Below are positions 34,594-42,912 of a DNA stretch of 63,921 nt, in pieces. The first letter of the stretch is position 1; the number at the start of each line of letters is the position of its first letter. The translations under genes and the position numbers were made by a program. The notes below the pieces were generated by a model. The model was not told the DNA's origin. It did not search any database and saw only the letters and a list, made by a program, of their open reading frames with translations. The stretch is from Apopatocola sp963628785 (GTDB lineage: Bacteria > Bacillota > Clostridia > Oscillospirales > Oscillospiraceae): assembly GCA_963628785.1 (NCBI GenBank), contig CAVGGQ010000002.1, forward strand, positions 1 through 63,921, in the 5' to 3' direction.

Positions 34594-35189
34594 TGCATTT
34601 TCCTCAGATAGGTCGGGCGGTGGATCGGCGAGGGGCCGAATTCGCGCAGCGCCGCATAGTGCGCCTTCGTGCCGTAGCCCTTGTGGGCGGCGAAGCCGTA
34701 CTCCGGATAGAGTGCGTCCATATCGTCCATGAACCGGTCACGCGTGACCTTGGCGAGGATGGAGGCCGCCGCGATGGAGGCGCACAGGCTGTCGCCCTTT
34801 ATGACCTTTACGGCGGGGATGGCGAGGGTGTTTTTATCGTTTCCGTCCACGAGCGCGAGGACGGGCACGGGATCAAGCTCGGCGATGGCACGGTCCATGG
34901 CGAGGTAGGTGGCGCCCTTGATGTTCAAAAGCTCGATCTCCTCCACCGCGGCAAAGGCGATGCCGAACGACACGGCTTCCTCGCAGATAATGTCATAGAG
35001 CTCCTCGCGCTTTTTTGCCGAGAGCTTTTTGGAATCGTTGAGTCCGGGGATCTCGATGTTCTCCGGCAGAATGACGGCGGCGGTGCACACGGGGCCTGCG
35101 AGAGGGCCGCGGCCTGCTTCATCCACGCCGCAGAAAGGTGTTTTTCCGCCCGCGAGCGTGCGCTCGTATTCGTACATGGTCTCTTCCAT
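34590..35189 (-). CDS. rnhB: ribonuclease HII
   Basis: Removes RNA from RNA-DNA hybrids and misincorporated ribonucleotides from DNA. The catalytic Asp23 and Glu24 are in GVDEAGRGPLAGPV, and a further Asp is in ALVDGND. At 199 aa it is of normal length. A second in-frame ATG four codons in is also possible. It lies 2 nt after rbgA, which is the usual neighbour in Firmicutes. Confidence 0.95.
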   Translation of the reverse strand: MEETMYEYERTLAGGKTPFCGVDEAGRGPLAGPVCTAAVILPENIEIPGLNDSKKLSAKKREELYDIICEEAVSFGIAFAAVEEIELLNIKGATYLAMDRAIAELDPVPVLALVDGNDKNTLAIPAVKVIKGDSLCASIAAASILAKVTRDRFMDDMDALYPEYGFAAHKGYGTKAHYAALREFGPSPIHRPTYLRKMH

Positions 35190-35191
35190 AA

Positions 35192-36049
35192 TTACGGCCT
35201 TTCCAGCGTCATGCGCCCGAGCTTGCCCTCGCGGTATTCGTCGAGGAGGACATGCGCCATACGCTCGGTATTGACCTCACCGCCGGAGATGAGGAAGCCG
35301 CGCTTGCGCGCCGCCGCTTCGAGCAGCTCATAGCCGGGGGCTTCGGGGTCGGGCGTGAATTTATAGCGCGCTTCCACAGCGCCGGGGTAGAGCTCGCGCA
35401 GCCGTTCCAGGAGTTTGGAGGCAACGAGTTCCACATCGAGGATGTTGTCGTTGATGGCACCCGTCCATGCGAGGGAGTAGCCCACTTCGGGCAACTCGAA
35501 CTTCGGCCAGAGGATGCCGGGGGTGTCGAGCAGGAGAAGGCCGCCGTTGAGGCTGATCCACTGCTTGCCGCGCGTGACACCCGGGCGATCGCTCGTCTCC
35601 GCCGCTTTGCGTCCGGCGAGGCGGTTGATAAAGCTGGATTTTCCGACATTCGGCACGCCGAGAACCATAAAGCGCAGCGCTTTGCCGACCTGTCCCTTGG
35701 CTTCGGCGCGTTCGATTTTTTCTTTAAGAAGTGAGCGGGCCGCCGCCGGAAAAGCGTTCACGCCGCGGCCGCTTTTGCAGTCCATTTCGAGCGCGATCAC
35801 GCCTTCATGCGTGAGAGCCTTTTTCCACTGCGTCGTGGCAGCGGCATCGGCCTGATCGGCGCGATTGAGTACGATGAGGCGCGGCTTGCTGCCGACGATG
35901 CGCTCCACATCCGGGTTGCGGCTGGAATTGGGGATGCGCGCATCGCGCAGTTCCACCACGGCGTCCACGAGACGGAGGTTATCCTCCATCATGCGGGTCG
36001 CCTTTTTCATATGCCCGGGGTACCAGTTGATCGTTGCTTCGTTTCCCAT
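35192..36049 (-). CDS. rbgA: ribosome biogenesis GTPase RbgA/YlqF
   Basis: Circularly permuted GTPase for late 50S assembly. G motifs occur in permuted order: NRAD (G4, about 64-67), then GVPNVGKSS (G1, about 127-135), then DTPGILWP (G3). The C-terminal ANTAR-like RNA-binding domain runs from about 210. I chose the ATG at 36049 (285 aa), where the conserved GNEATINWYPGHM begins; it overlaps the lepB stop codon. An ATG four codons upstream is less likely. Confidence 0.95.
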   Translation of the reverse strand: MGNEATINWYPGHMKKATRMMEDNLRLVDAVVELRDARIPNSSRNPDVERIVGSKPRLIVLNRADQADAAATTQWKKALTHEGVIALEMDCKSGRGVNAFPAAARSLLKEKIERAEAKGQVGKALRFMVLGVPNVGKSSFINRLAGRKAAETSDRPGVTRGKQWISLNGGLLLLDTPGILWPKFELPEVGYSLAWTGAINDNILDVELVASKLLERLRELYPGAVEARYKFTPDPEAPGYELLEAAARKRGFLISGGEVNTERMAHVLLDEYREGKLGRMTLERP

Positions 36050-36636
36050 CAGTCGATCCACCCAATGCGGCTCCAGTCGCGCCCGTCGCCGTCGTCGCCG
36101 GGAAGGAGCAGGAAGAATGCCTTGCCGAGAATGAGCCGCTCGTCCACGCAGCCGATGCGGTCGTCGCGGCTGTCGGTCGAGCCGTTGCGGTTGTCGCCCA
36201 TGACAAATACGCAGCCCTCCGGCACAGTGACGGAATCGCCGAAGTCGATGCGGCGGTACGTCGGCTCGTAGGTGTACGGCTCGTCAAGCGCGACGCCGTC
36301 CACATACACGATGCCTGCGTCGAAGTCGATACTGACCGTCTCCCCTTCCGTGGCGATAACGCGCTTGACTATCGGCTCGGTGTTGAAGCTCTCCTTGCGG
36401 AGAACGATGATGTCGCCGCGTTTGGGCGGATAGAAAAGATTCGATACGAGGATGCGGTCGCCCGGGTGGAGCGTATTGAGCATGGAAGTGCCGACAACGC
36501 CGTTTACACGGACGAGGAATGTGAAAATGAGAACGCAGGCAAAGAGTGCCACAACGAGCGACTGTATCCAGTCAAACGTCTCTCCGCGGCGTTCCTTGAG
36601 TTTTCTCTTTTTGATCTCGGGCCAGGTTTCGTTCAT
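36049..36636 (-). CDS. lepB: signal peptidase I
   Basis: Membrane serine protease that removes signal peptides from secreted proteins. One N-terminal transmembrane helix (about 25-42) precedes the catalytic Ser in VVGTSMLNT (about 50) and Lys in IVKRVIA (about 93), followed by the signature GDNRNGSTDSR. At 195 aa it is the single-helix Gram-positive type. It overlaps rbgA and lies 18 nt after the GntR gene; lepB-rbgA-rnhB is a conserved order. Confidence 0.95.
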   Translation of the reverse strand: MNETWPEIKKRKLKERRGETFDWIQSLVVALFACVLIFTFLVRVNGVVGTSMLNTLHPGDRILVSNLFYPPKRGDIIVLRKESFNTEPIVKRVIATEGETVSIDFDAGIVYVDGVALDEPYTYEPTYRRIDFGDSVTVPEGCVFVMGDNRNGSTDSRDDRIGCVDERLILGKAFFLLLPGDDGDGRDWSRIGWID

Positions 36637-36654
36637 GCGGGGTACACTCCCTTG

Positions 36655-37368
36655 TTATTTGCTGTGATGATCCGAAAGATGTTTCTCCAAATAATCGGAC
36701 GCCTGTCTGAGGAGTGAGAGAATGCATCGGTCGGCGCTTTCGGCGTCCCGCTGCCCGATGGCATCGGTGAGTCTCCGAATTTTCGGGATGCCGTTTTGAA
36801 ATTCGTCGCGGTCTTTATAGTGCTCGGATATGAGGCTGCGGATCATTTTTTCGAAGCTCCGGAAAACGATGGAATATGCGGCGTTGCCGGAAATATCGAC
36901 GAGGCACTTATGGTAGAGGTACACGGCCTCGGCGGCAGCTTTTCCATCGGCGGTGCAAACCGCGTCGGTGCGCTCGCGAAGCAGGGAAAGCGTTTCCGCC
37001 GTGAGCTTTTCGCACGCGAGGCGCGTACATTCGCGCTCGATGAGAATGCGGAATTCCATAAAATCGCGGAAGAGCTGCGGATCGAGGGCAGCGGAATCAT
37101 AGCTCATGATGGAGGCAAGCGTGTCGGGCGTAGCGGACTTCACATACTCCGCGACAAACGCGCCCTTGCGCGGTACGATCCGAAGAAAGCCCATGCGGGC
37201 AAGGTCGAGCATACCCTGATTGACGGAGCCGCGGCTGAGGCTGAGTTCGGCGGCGAGCTCGCGCTCGGGCTGTATCCTGTCCCCCGGGCGAAGCTCGCCG
37301 GAGAGGATGCGCCCTTTCATTGTTTCGATGAACTGCGCTTTTCGGTTTTTCACATCTTTTGAGAGCAT
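36655..37368 (-). CDS. GntR/FadR family transcriptional regulator
   Basis: An N-terminal winged-helix domain (about 8-75) has GELRPGDRIQPERELA and recognition helix SRGSVNQGMLDL. A helical FCD effector domain (about 95-225) carries the typical Asp/His metal-site pattern (DFMEFR, YHKCL). At 237 aa it fits the FadR subgroup. The effector is unknown: no organic-acid or sugar operon is next to it. It has its own promoter and lies upstream of lepB. Confidence 0.88.
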   Translation of the reverse strand: MLSKDVKNRKAQFIETMKGRILSGELRPGDRIQPERELAAELSLSRGSVNQGMLDLARMGFLRIVPRKGAFVAEYVKSATPDTLASIMSYDSAALDPQLFRDFMEFRILIERECTRLACEKLTAETLSLLRERTDAVCTADGKAAAEAVYLYHKCLVDISGNAAYSIVFRSFEKMIRSLISEHYKDRDEFQNGIPKIRRLTDAIGQRDAESADRCILSLLRQASDYLEKHLSDHHSK

Positions 37369-37402
37369 TGGAACTCACCTTACCATCATAATCCGAGTTT
37401 AT

Positions 37403-37430
37403 ATTATACGGCATTTTTTGAAAAAATCAA
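37403..37430 (-). promoter_or_regulatory. promoter for the GntR-type regulator gene
   Basis: On the minus strand TTGATT (37425-37430), 16 nt, TATAAT (37403-37408), about 35 nt upstream of the ATG, which has AAGGTGA before it. Confidence 0.6.
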
Positions 37431-37473
37431 GACTGGCCGCACAAATAATACCACAGCCAAAATGTAAAAGTGT

Positions 37474-37498
37474 GGCGAAACGTTTCGGGCGTTTCGCC
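37474..37498 (-). terminator. hairpin after the cohesin/dockerin pseudogene
   Basis: Nine-base arms GGCGAAACG / CGTTTCGCC enclose 7 nt, 33 nt beyond the stop codon. The minus-strand tail reads ACACTTTTACATTTT, a weak T-tract. Confidence 0.6.
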
Positions 37499-37530
37499 GC
37501 GCGGGGTGTTGGGTTTGGGGGAATTGTGAT

Positions 37531-38446
37531 TTACTTAAGCTCTGCGTCCGCTCCGCCGAGATACTTCTTGAGCCGCAGAAGGTCGAAGGCGTCGATTGAG
37601 CCGTCGCCGTTCACATCGGCGTTGTATTCTTCAATAGAGGACTCGGATCCCGCCAGGTACTTCTTCATACGCAGAAGGGCAAAGGCGTCAACCGCGCCGT
37701 CACCGTTGATGTCGCCGGCCACACGGGTCGTTACGGTCACGCCGCCAGCCGTTACGATGATACCGATTCGGTTTTCATCGGCGTTTCCTGCCTGCATCTC
37801 CGTCAGCATGATCTCCGCGAAGCCGTCCTCGGCCTCATCCAAGACCTTGAAGGTCAGCGTCAGAATGGTTCCGTCGCCCGTGTTATCGATCGTATCGACC
37901 CATACGGCTTTCTCGCCCTTTCCGATGCCGACCTCCCAATCGGAGAGCAGGCCGTCCTTATAGCCTGTGAGTTCCAGTCGGGTCTTATCGTAATCGATCC
38001 GGAAGTTGATAACCGCAAGTCCGGGATTCCCCTCAACGGCGATATCTACGGAGACTTCCTTCCCCTGCGTGCTCTTAGCCGAAGAGACCGTCAATGCCGC
38101 TGTTGCCACGGGAGACTCCGTCATCGGTCAGGGTCCAGGTGAGATTGTCACCGCAGGTGCCGCTTGAGGAGACGGCGGAGGCCGTCAGGGCGGCGGCGGA
38201 TATGTCGGAGAATTCTTCCGCTTCGACAATCTCCGGCTCCGGGTCGGTCTCTTCCGCCGGGGTCGGGGCGGGTTCTTCGGTCGGGGTCGGAATTTACGAG
38301 GATTCGGGGGTGGGATCTTCCGAGATCTCGGTTTCCGTGCGGGTTTCGGCGGTGGGGTCTGGTTCCGTGCGGTCGGCTGCCCACGCGGGCATGACCGTCT
38401 GGGCTGCAAGAACCGCCGCCAAAAGCAGAGCAAGCATTTTCTTCAT
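37531..38446 (-). pseudogene. broken secreted cohesin/dockerin protein
   Basis: A signal peptide starts at 38446 (MKKMLALLLAAVL, cleavage after AWA) and is followed by a Pro/Thr/Glu-rich linker cut by a TAA at 38294-38296. The same frame stays open through more linker and the motif GTCGDNLTWTLTDDG, which in related proteins leads a BspA-type leucine-rich repeat region. At about 38110 the coding sense jumps to another frame, giving a cohesin-like domain (VDIAVEGNPGLAVINF onward) and two type I dockerin repeats (DINGDGAVDAF, DVNGDGSIDAF). The leucine-rich part seems deleted out of frame. The downstream frame has no Shine-Dalgarno. I read it as a non-functional cell-surface or cellulosome-type gene. 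Confidence 0.85.
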
Positions 38447-38506
38447 AGTGTCCGTTTCTCCTGCCTTACAGTTTCCGGGTGATAGCGCACATGCGCAATT
38501 ACCCTT

Positions 38507-38562
38507 GGGCAACACCGCACAATGTCGTCTGCGGCACTTTGCGGAATTATGCGGTGTTGCCC
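38507..38562 (-). repeat. palindromic leader element, long copy
   Basis: Thirteen-base perfect arms GGGCAACACCGCA / TGCGGTGTTGCCC enclose 30 nt. The inner part shares the ATAATTC-containing core with the copy at 23806-23839. The arms differ from that copy by a T-A to C-G pair change on both sides. It lies about 60 nt upstream of the signal-peptide start of the broken dockerin gene. The rest of 38447-38652 is AT-rich and holds no gene. Confidence 0.65.
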
Positions 38563-38652
38563 TTATTTTTATTTTAAGCGATGCATTTTCAAAAAGTAAT
38601 ATCCCGCCGGCATAGTATCCGTGATTTTTTTCTGCCGATTTTTACGATGGCT

Positions 38653-39657
38653 TTACAGAGTTTCCGGCTGAAAGGAGATCTCCGCGTCGGAAATATCCGT
38701 GGGGCGGATCTTCAGGGACTTCAGGTGATATTTATCCGTCAGGTAAGTGATGTTGCTGCGGTGCTGCCCGGTGGCGGCGGAGACCCGGTTTTTCGGGACG
38801 GTGAGAGTCACGGAAGCGCCGGGGGGCGTTTCTTTCAGCATCTCCTCTTCCCTGCCGCGCCAGATCCTCGATCGCACGAGCTCACCGAGCGCCGGATGGT
38901 ACGCACCGCCGACGGCAGAGCCGCCGGAGAGTTCGTCCGTCGGGTTGAGGCCGAGGCGGATGACCGGAATGCTCGCTTCCTCGAAAATCGGCAGGATCCG
39001 GGCGCAAACGCGCACGGCGTCCTCGACCGTATGCTCGCGGTATTTGCCTTCGCGCCGGAGCGTTTCGAGCGGCGTGTCGCGGATGATGACCGTCGGGTAG
39101 ATGCGCACGCCGTCCGGCGAGAGAGCCGCTATCGAGCGCGCTGTTTCGATGTCGCGCTCATCGCTGCTCGCGGGAAGGCCCGTCATCATCTGCAATATGA
39201 GTGTGAAGCCGAATTCCTTTACGAGCTTCGCCGCGCGGACGGTATCTTCGCGCGTGTGGCCGCGGCCGCTGCGTAGGAGCACCTCATCGCACATAGACTG
39301 CGCGCCGAGCTCTACCGTCTCCACGCCGTACCGGCGAAGGCGCTCGAGCTTTTCGGGCGTGACGGCATCGGGGCGCGTGGATACGCGAAGCGATGCGACC
39401 GCGCCGCTCTCACGCGAAGGGACAACGGCCGAGAGGAGCGCTTCCTGCTCGGACTCGGGTATGGCGGTAAAGCTGCCGCCGTAAAACGCCAGCTCATAGC
39501 CGCTGCACGGAGCGAGCACCGAGACCGCATCGCGGACGATGTCCGCGGATGCCGGATGCAGGCTGCCGGAAATGCGCTTCTGGTTGCAGAAAACGCAGTC
39601 ATTCGGGCAGCCTGCATGCGGTACAAATATGGGAAGGATGCGGCGGCGCGCGCTCAC
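38653..39657 (-). CDS. radical SAM protein of the Elp3-like type
   Basis: Radical SAM enzyme with the cluster motif Cys17-x3-Cys21-x2-Cys24 (GCPNDCVFC). The 334-aa protein resembles the Elp3/YhcC-like group common before rnc in Clostridia: GGSFTAIP and LQMMTGLP are conserved blocks, and the C-terminal third is specific to the family. There is no acetyltransferase domain as in true Elp3. Substrate unknown, RNA modification likely. It overlaps rnc by 4 nt. Confidence 0.85.
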   Translation of the reverse strand: MSARRRILPIFVPHAGCPNDCVFCNQKRISGSLHPASADIVRDAVSVLAPCSGYELAFYGGSFTAIPESEQEALLSAVVPSRESGAVASLRVSTRPDAVTPEKLERLRRYGVETVELGAQSMCDEVLLRSGRGHTREDTVRAAKLVKEFGFTLILQMMTGLPASSDERDIETARSIAALSPDGVRIYPTVIIRDTPLETLRREGKYREHTVEDAVRVCARILPIFEEASIPVIRLGLNPTDELSGGSAVGGAYHPALGELVRSRIWRGREEEMLKETPPGASVTLTVPKNRVSAATGQHRSNITYLTDKYHLKSLKIRPTDISDAEISFQPETL

Positions 39658-40331
39658 CGTTTCAGCGCCTCCAGCGCATCGGCGGCGGCGGACTGTTCCG
39701 CTTCCTTTTTTGTGCGTCCGCTTCCCGTGCCGACGGTCTTTCCGTTCAGACAGACCTGCATCCGGAAGGTTTTCGCGTGGTCGGGCCCTTCTTCGCCGAT
39801 GAGCTCATAGGAGAGCACCTGGCCGCTGCGGCGCTGCACGAACTCCTGCAGGGCCGTTTTGTAGTCGGTGAATACCGGCGTTTCCAGATCCTTGAGGTCA
39901 TCGAGAAGATAGCGGTAAATGAAGGCAGAGGCAGTCTCCATGCCGGCATCGAGATAGAGCGCGGCAATGGTCGCTTCCACGGCATCCGAGAGAATGGACG
40001 CCCGCTCTCGGCCGCCGTTGCGCTCCTCGCCCTTGCCGAGGCGGAGATAGTCGCCCAGACGTAGCGCGAGGGCCACGCGGTGGAGCGACTGCTCGCACAC
40101 GAGCTCGGCGCGCAGGCGCGTCATGTGTCCCTCCGGCATGTCGGGGTAAGTGCGGTAGAGGTAGTCCGCCACCGTGACGCCGAGCACGGAATCGCCGAGG
40201 AACTCGAGGCGCTCGTTGCACACGATGCCCAGGGCGCGGTTCTCGTTGGCATAAGAGCTGTGCGTGAGTGCCGTTTCGAGAAGGTTTCGGTCGCGGAAGG
40301 TGTGGTTCAGACCGGCTTCCAGTTGGGTCAT
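39654..40331 (-). CDS. rnc: ribonuclease III
   Basis: Double-strand-specific RNase that processes rRNA and mRNA. The catalytic signature ERLEFLGDSVLG lies at about 40-51, with a second acidic pair in SDAVEATIAALYLD. The C-terminal dsRNA-binding domain (about 152-222) has the typical GSGRTKKEAEQSAA. At 225 aa it is of normal length. It follows acpP by 4 nt, the usual plsX-acpP-rnc order. Confidence 0.96.
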   Translation of the reverse strand: MTQLEAGLNHTFRDRNLLETALTHSSYANENRALGIVCNERLEFLGDSVLGVTVADYLYRTYPDMPEGHMTRLRAELVCEQSLHRVALALRLGDYLRLGKGEERNGGRERASILSDAVEATIAALYLDAGMETASAFIYRYLLDDLKDLETPVFTDYKTALQEFVQRRSGQVLSYELIGEEGPDHAKTFRMQVCLNGKTVGTGSGRTKKEAEQSAAADALEALKR

Positions 40332-40335
40332 CGTC

Positions 40336-40572
40336 TTAATCCTGCGTCACGCGGGACACATAGTCGGCCAGGTCGCCGACGGTGTGGATGTTGGTCAGCT
40401 CATCTTCCGGGGTGTCGGGCAGAGAGAATTCCTCTTCGAGGGCCATCGTGAGCTCCACGACATCGAGGGAATCCGCACCGAGGTCATCCACAAAGGACGT
40501 GTCGGCATTGATCTGATTTTCGTCGATCATAAACTGCTCGGCGACCATTTTGATGATTTTTTCGAGTACCAT
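40336..40572 (-). CDS. acpP: acyl carrier protein
   Basis: Small acidic carrier of fatty-acyl chains. Ser35 in LGADSLDVVEL is the phosphopantetheine attachment site. At 78 aa it has normal length. It lies 5 nt after plsX and 4 nt before rnc. The other fatty acid synthesis genes are not in the window. Confidence 0.97.
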   Translation of the reverse strand: MVLEKIIKMVAEQFMIDENQINADTSFVDDLGADSLDVVELTMALEEEFSLPDTPEDELTNIHTVGDLADYVSRVTQD

Positions 40573-40577
40573 TTGTT

Positions 40578-41606
40578 TTATTCTCCTTCGTTTGGTGTGA
40601 TACGCATATATGCAACATTCTTCTCGATGCTGGCGATGACACCAGAATCGATAAATGTGATTGCCTGACGAACGGCGCTGCGAATAGCGCGCGCATCGGA
40701 CGAGCCGTGCGCCTTTATGACGGGCTTCGAGATGCCGAGGAGCGCCGTGCCGCCGACCTCGCCCGGGTCGAGCAGCGCTTTGAGCGCGTAAACATCCTTT
40801 TTGAGGACAGCCGCGGCGAGCTTGTTGACGGTGTTTTTATAGAAAATGGCTTTGAGCTTTTTCATGAGGGTCATGGCCGTGCCTTCGATGCACTTGAGGA
40901 GGATGTTGCCGGAGAAGCCGTCGCACACGAGTACATCCACGCTGCCGGAGAGGACCTCGCGCGCTTCGATGTTGCCGACGAAGTTCAGCCGTCCCGCTTC
41001 CCGGGCCTGCTTGAGGAGGGCGTAGGTCTGCTTCTGGAGCTCGGTGCCCTTCGTTTCCTCGGTGCCGATGTTCAGAAGGCCGATGCGCGGATCTTCGATG
41101 CCGAGCAAATCGTGCGCATAGAATTTGCCCATGTAGGCAAACTGCAGAAGGTACTCGGCCGTGCATTCCACATTGGCGCCGCAGTCGATGAGGAGCGTGC
41201 CCTTGCCGCCGTTCGGAAGGACGGGGCCAAAGCAGGCACGGCGGATGCCGCGGACACGGCGTACCGTAAGCGTGGCGCCGCTTAAGAGCGCGCCGGTGCT
41301 GCCGGCGGAAATGACGGCGTCCCCTTCACCCCGGTGGAGCATATTGAGTGCGACGGCCATCGAGGAATTCGGCTTTTTGCGCGTGGCCGTGCTTGGATCG
41401 TCCTCCATTGAGATGACGTCGGGAGCGTCGACGATCTGAATGTGCTCACCCGGCTCTACGCCGATGTCTTTGAGGCAGGCTAGGATCTTGTCCTGCTGCC
41501 CTACCAGAGCCACATCCACGGTGAAATCGCGCGAGGCCTCCACGGCACCGCGTACGATCTCGGCGGGGGCATTGTCGCCTCCCATTGCATCAATGAGAAT
41601 CCGCAT
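40578..41606 (-). CDS. plsX: phosphate acyltransferase PlsX
   Basis: Makes acyl-phosphate from acyl-ACP, the first step of phospholipid synthesis in Gram-positives. The N-terminal RILIDAMGGDNAP is the family signature, with GSTGALLSGA and GFSGNILLK further in. At 342 aa it has normal length. Its start overlaps the end of trmFO by 17 nt. PlsY is not nearby, but plsC is at 19.6 kb. Confidence 0.96.
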   Translation of the reverse strand: MRILIDAMGGDNAPAEIVRGAVEASRDFTVDVALVGQQDKILACLKDIGVEPGEHIQIVDAPDVISMEDDPSTATRKKPNSSMAVALNMLHRGEGDAVISAGSTGALLSGATLTVRRVRGIRRACFGPVLPNGGKGTLLIDCGANVECTAEYLLQFAYMGKFYAHDLLGIEDPRIGLLNIGTEETKGTELQKQTYALLKQAREAGRLNFVGNIEAREVLSGSVDVLVCDGFSGNILLKCIEGTAMTLMKKLKAIFYKNTVNKLAAAVLKKDVYALKALLDPGEVGGTALLGISKPVIKAHGSSDARAIRSAVRQAITFIDSGVIASIEKNVAYMRITPNEGE

Positions 41607-42912
41607 TCCAAAGTGCTCCTTTCACGATCTCGTCGATCTGCGCCAGCGAGCGGGCGGAGATCTCCGCATTTTTATTTCGTTTTCCCTTGACGCGGTACGT
41701 CAGCGGGGAAATGATCCCGAAGTTGATGTTCATCGGCTGGAAATCGCCAACGCTGCCGTGAGAGACATAAAGGCCCAGAGCGCCGATGGCGGTCTCCTGC
41801 GAGAAGTTCACCGGCGGCAGGCCGAGCAGACGCGCCGCCGTTTCGAGCGAGGCGAGCATGCCCGAGGCGCACGATTCCACATAGCCTTCCACACCGGTGA
41901 TCTGTCCGGCAAACACGATGCGCGGCTCCGCGATGAGGCGGTAATAGCGGTCGAGCATGCCCGGCGAGCGGAGATAGGTGTTGCGGTGCATGACGCCGTA
42001 GCGTACAAATTCCGCATCGTGCAGCGCGGGGATCATGGAAAAGACCCGCTTCTGCTCGGGAAACGCGAGGTGCGTCTGGAAGCCGACGAGATTATAGAGC
42101 GTGCCGTCGGCGTTGTCCTGCCGCAGCTGCACCACGGTGTACGGCTCGGCGCCGGTGCGCGGGTCGCGGAGACCCACAGGCTTCATCGGCCCGTAGCGGA
42201 GCGTATCGAAGCCGCGTCGCGCCATGACTTCGACCGGCATGCATCCTTCGAATACGCCGTCATCGTCAAAGCCGTGCACCGCCGCCTCGCGGGCGGTGGT
42301 CAGTTCTTTCCAGAAGGCGGTATATTCTTCTTCCGTCATCGGGCAGTTTACATAATCTTCTGTTCCCTTATCGTAGCGGGAGGCGCGGAAGGCGCTCGAC
42401 ATGTCGACGGAATCGATTGATACGATCGGGGCGACGGCATCATAGAAGTGCAGTCCCTCGCTGCCGGTACGGCGGAGGATGGTGTCCGCGAGCGCGTCGG
42501 AGGTGAGAGGGCCGCTTGCGAGGATGACATTGCCGTCCGTGATCTCGGTGACTTCCTCTTCGATGACTTCGATGTTCGGAAGGGCGCGCACGGCCTCCGT
42601 CACGGCGCGGGCAAAGCCCACGCGGTCCACAGCCAGCGCCCCGCCGGCGGCCACGCGGTTTTCGTCCGCGCAGCGCATCACGATGCTGCCGAGCCGCCGC
42701 AGCTCCTCCTTGAGGAGGCCGACGGCGTTGGATAACTCATCGCTCCGCAGGGAGTTGGAGCACACGAGCTCCGCAAAATACGGAGAGACATGTGCGGGAG
42801 TCATTTTTTTCGGCTTCATTTCCATCAGCCGCACCGGGATGCCCCGGATAGCGAGCTGGTAAGCCGCTTCGGAACCGGCGAGACCGGCTCCGACAACCGT
42901 TACTGCGTTCAT
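41590..42912 (-). CDS. trmFO: tRNA m5U54 methyltransferase TrmFO (folate/FAD-dependent)
   Basis: Methylates U54 of tRNA using methylene-tetrahydrofolate and FAD. The N-terminal dinucleotide motif VVGAGLAGSEAA (about 5-16) is followed by ELVCSNSLRSDE and the C-terminal QITGVEGYVES typical of the GidA-like family. I chose the ATG at 42912 (440 aa), which overlaps the topA stop as ATGA. The topA-trmFO pair is conserved in Firmicutes. Confidence 0.96.
   Translation of the reverse strand: MNAVTVVGAGLAGSEAAYQLAIRGIPVRLMEMKPKKMTPAHVSPYFAELVCSNSLRSDELSNAVGLLKEELRRLGSIVMRCADENRVAAGGALAVDRVGFARAVTEAVRALPNIEVIEEEVTEITDGNVILASGPLTSDALADTILRRTGSEGLHFYDAVAPIVSIDSVDMSSAFRASRYDKGTEDYVNCPMTEEEYTAFWKELTTAREAAVHGFDDDGVFEGCMPVEVMARRGFDTLRYGPMKPVGLRDPRTGAEPYTVVQLRQDNADGTLYNLVGFQTHLAFPEQKRVFSMIPALHDAEFVRYGVMHRNTYLRSPGMLDRYYRLIAEPRIVFAGQITGVEGYVESCASGMLASLETAARLLGLPPVNFSQETAIGALGLYVSHGSVGDFQPMNINFGIISPLTYRVKGKRNKNAEISARSLAQIDEIVKGALWNADSH

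Noticed and set aside
37531..38124. Cohesin/dockerin part as an independent short gene
   Set aside because: Its first ATG has no Shine-Dalgarno and no signal peptide, although cohesin and dockerin proteins must be exported; the signal peptide lies in the broken upstream part.
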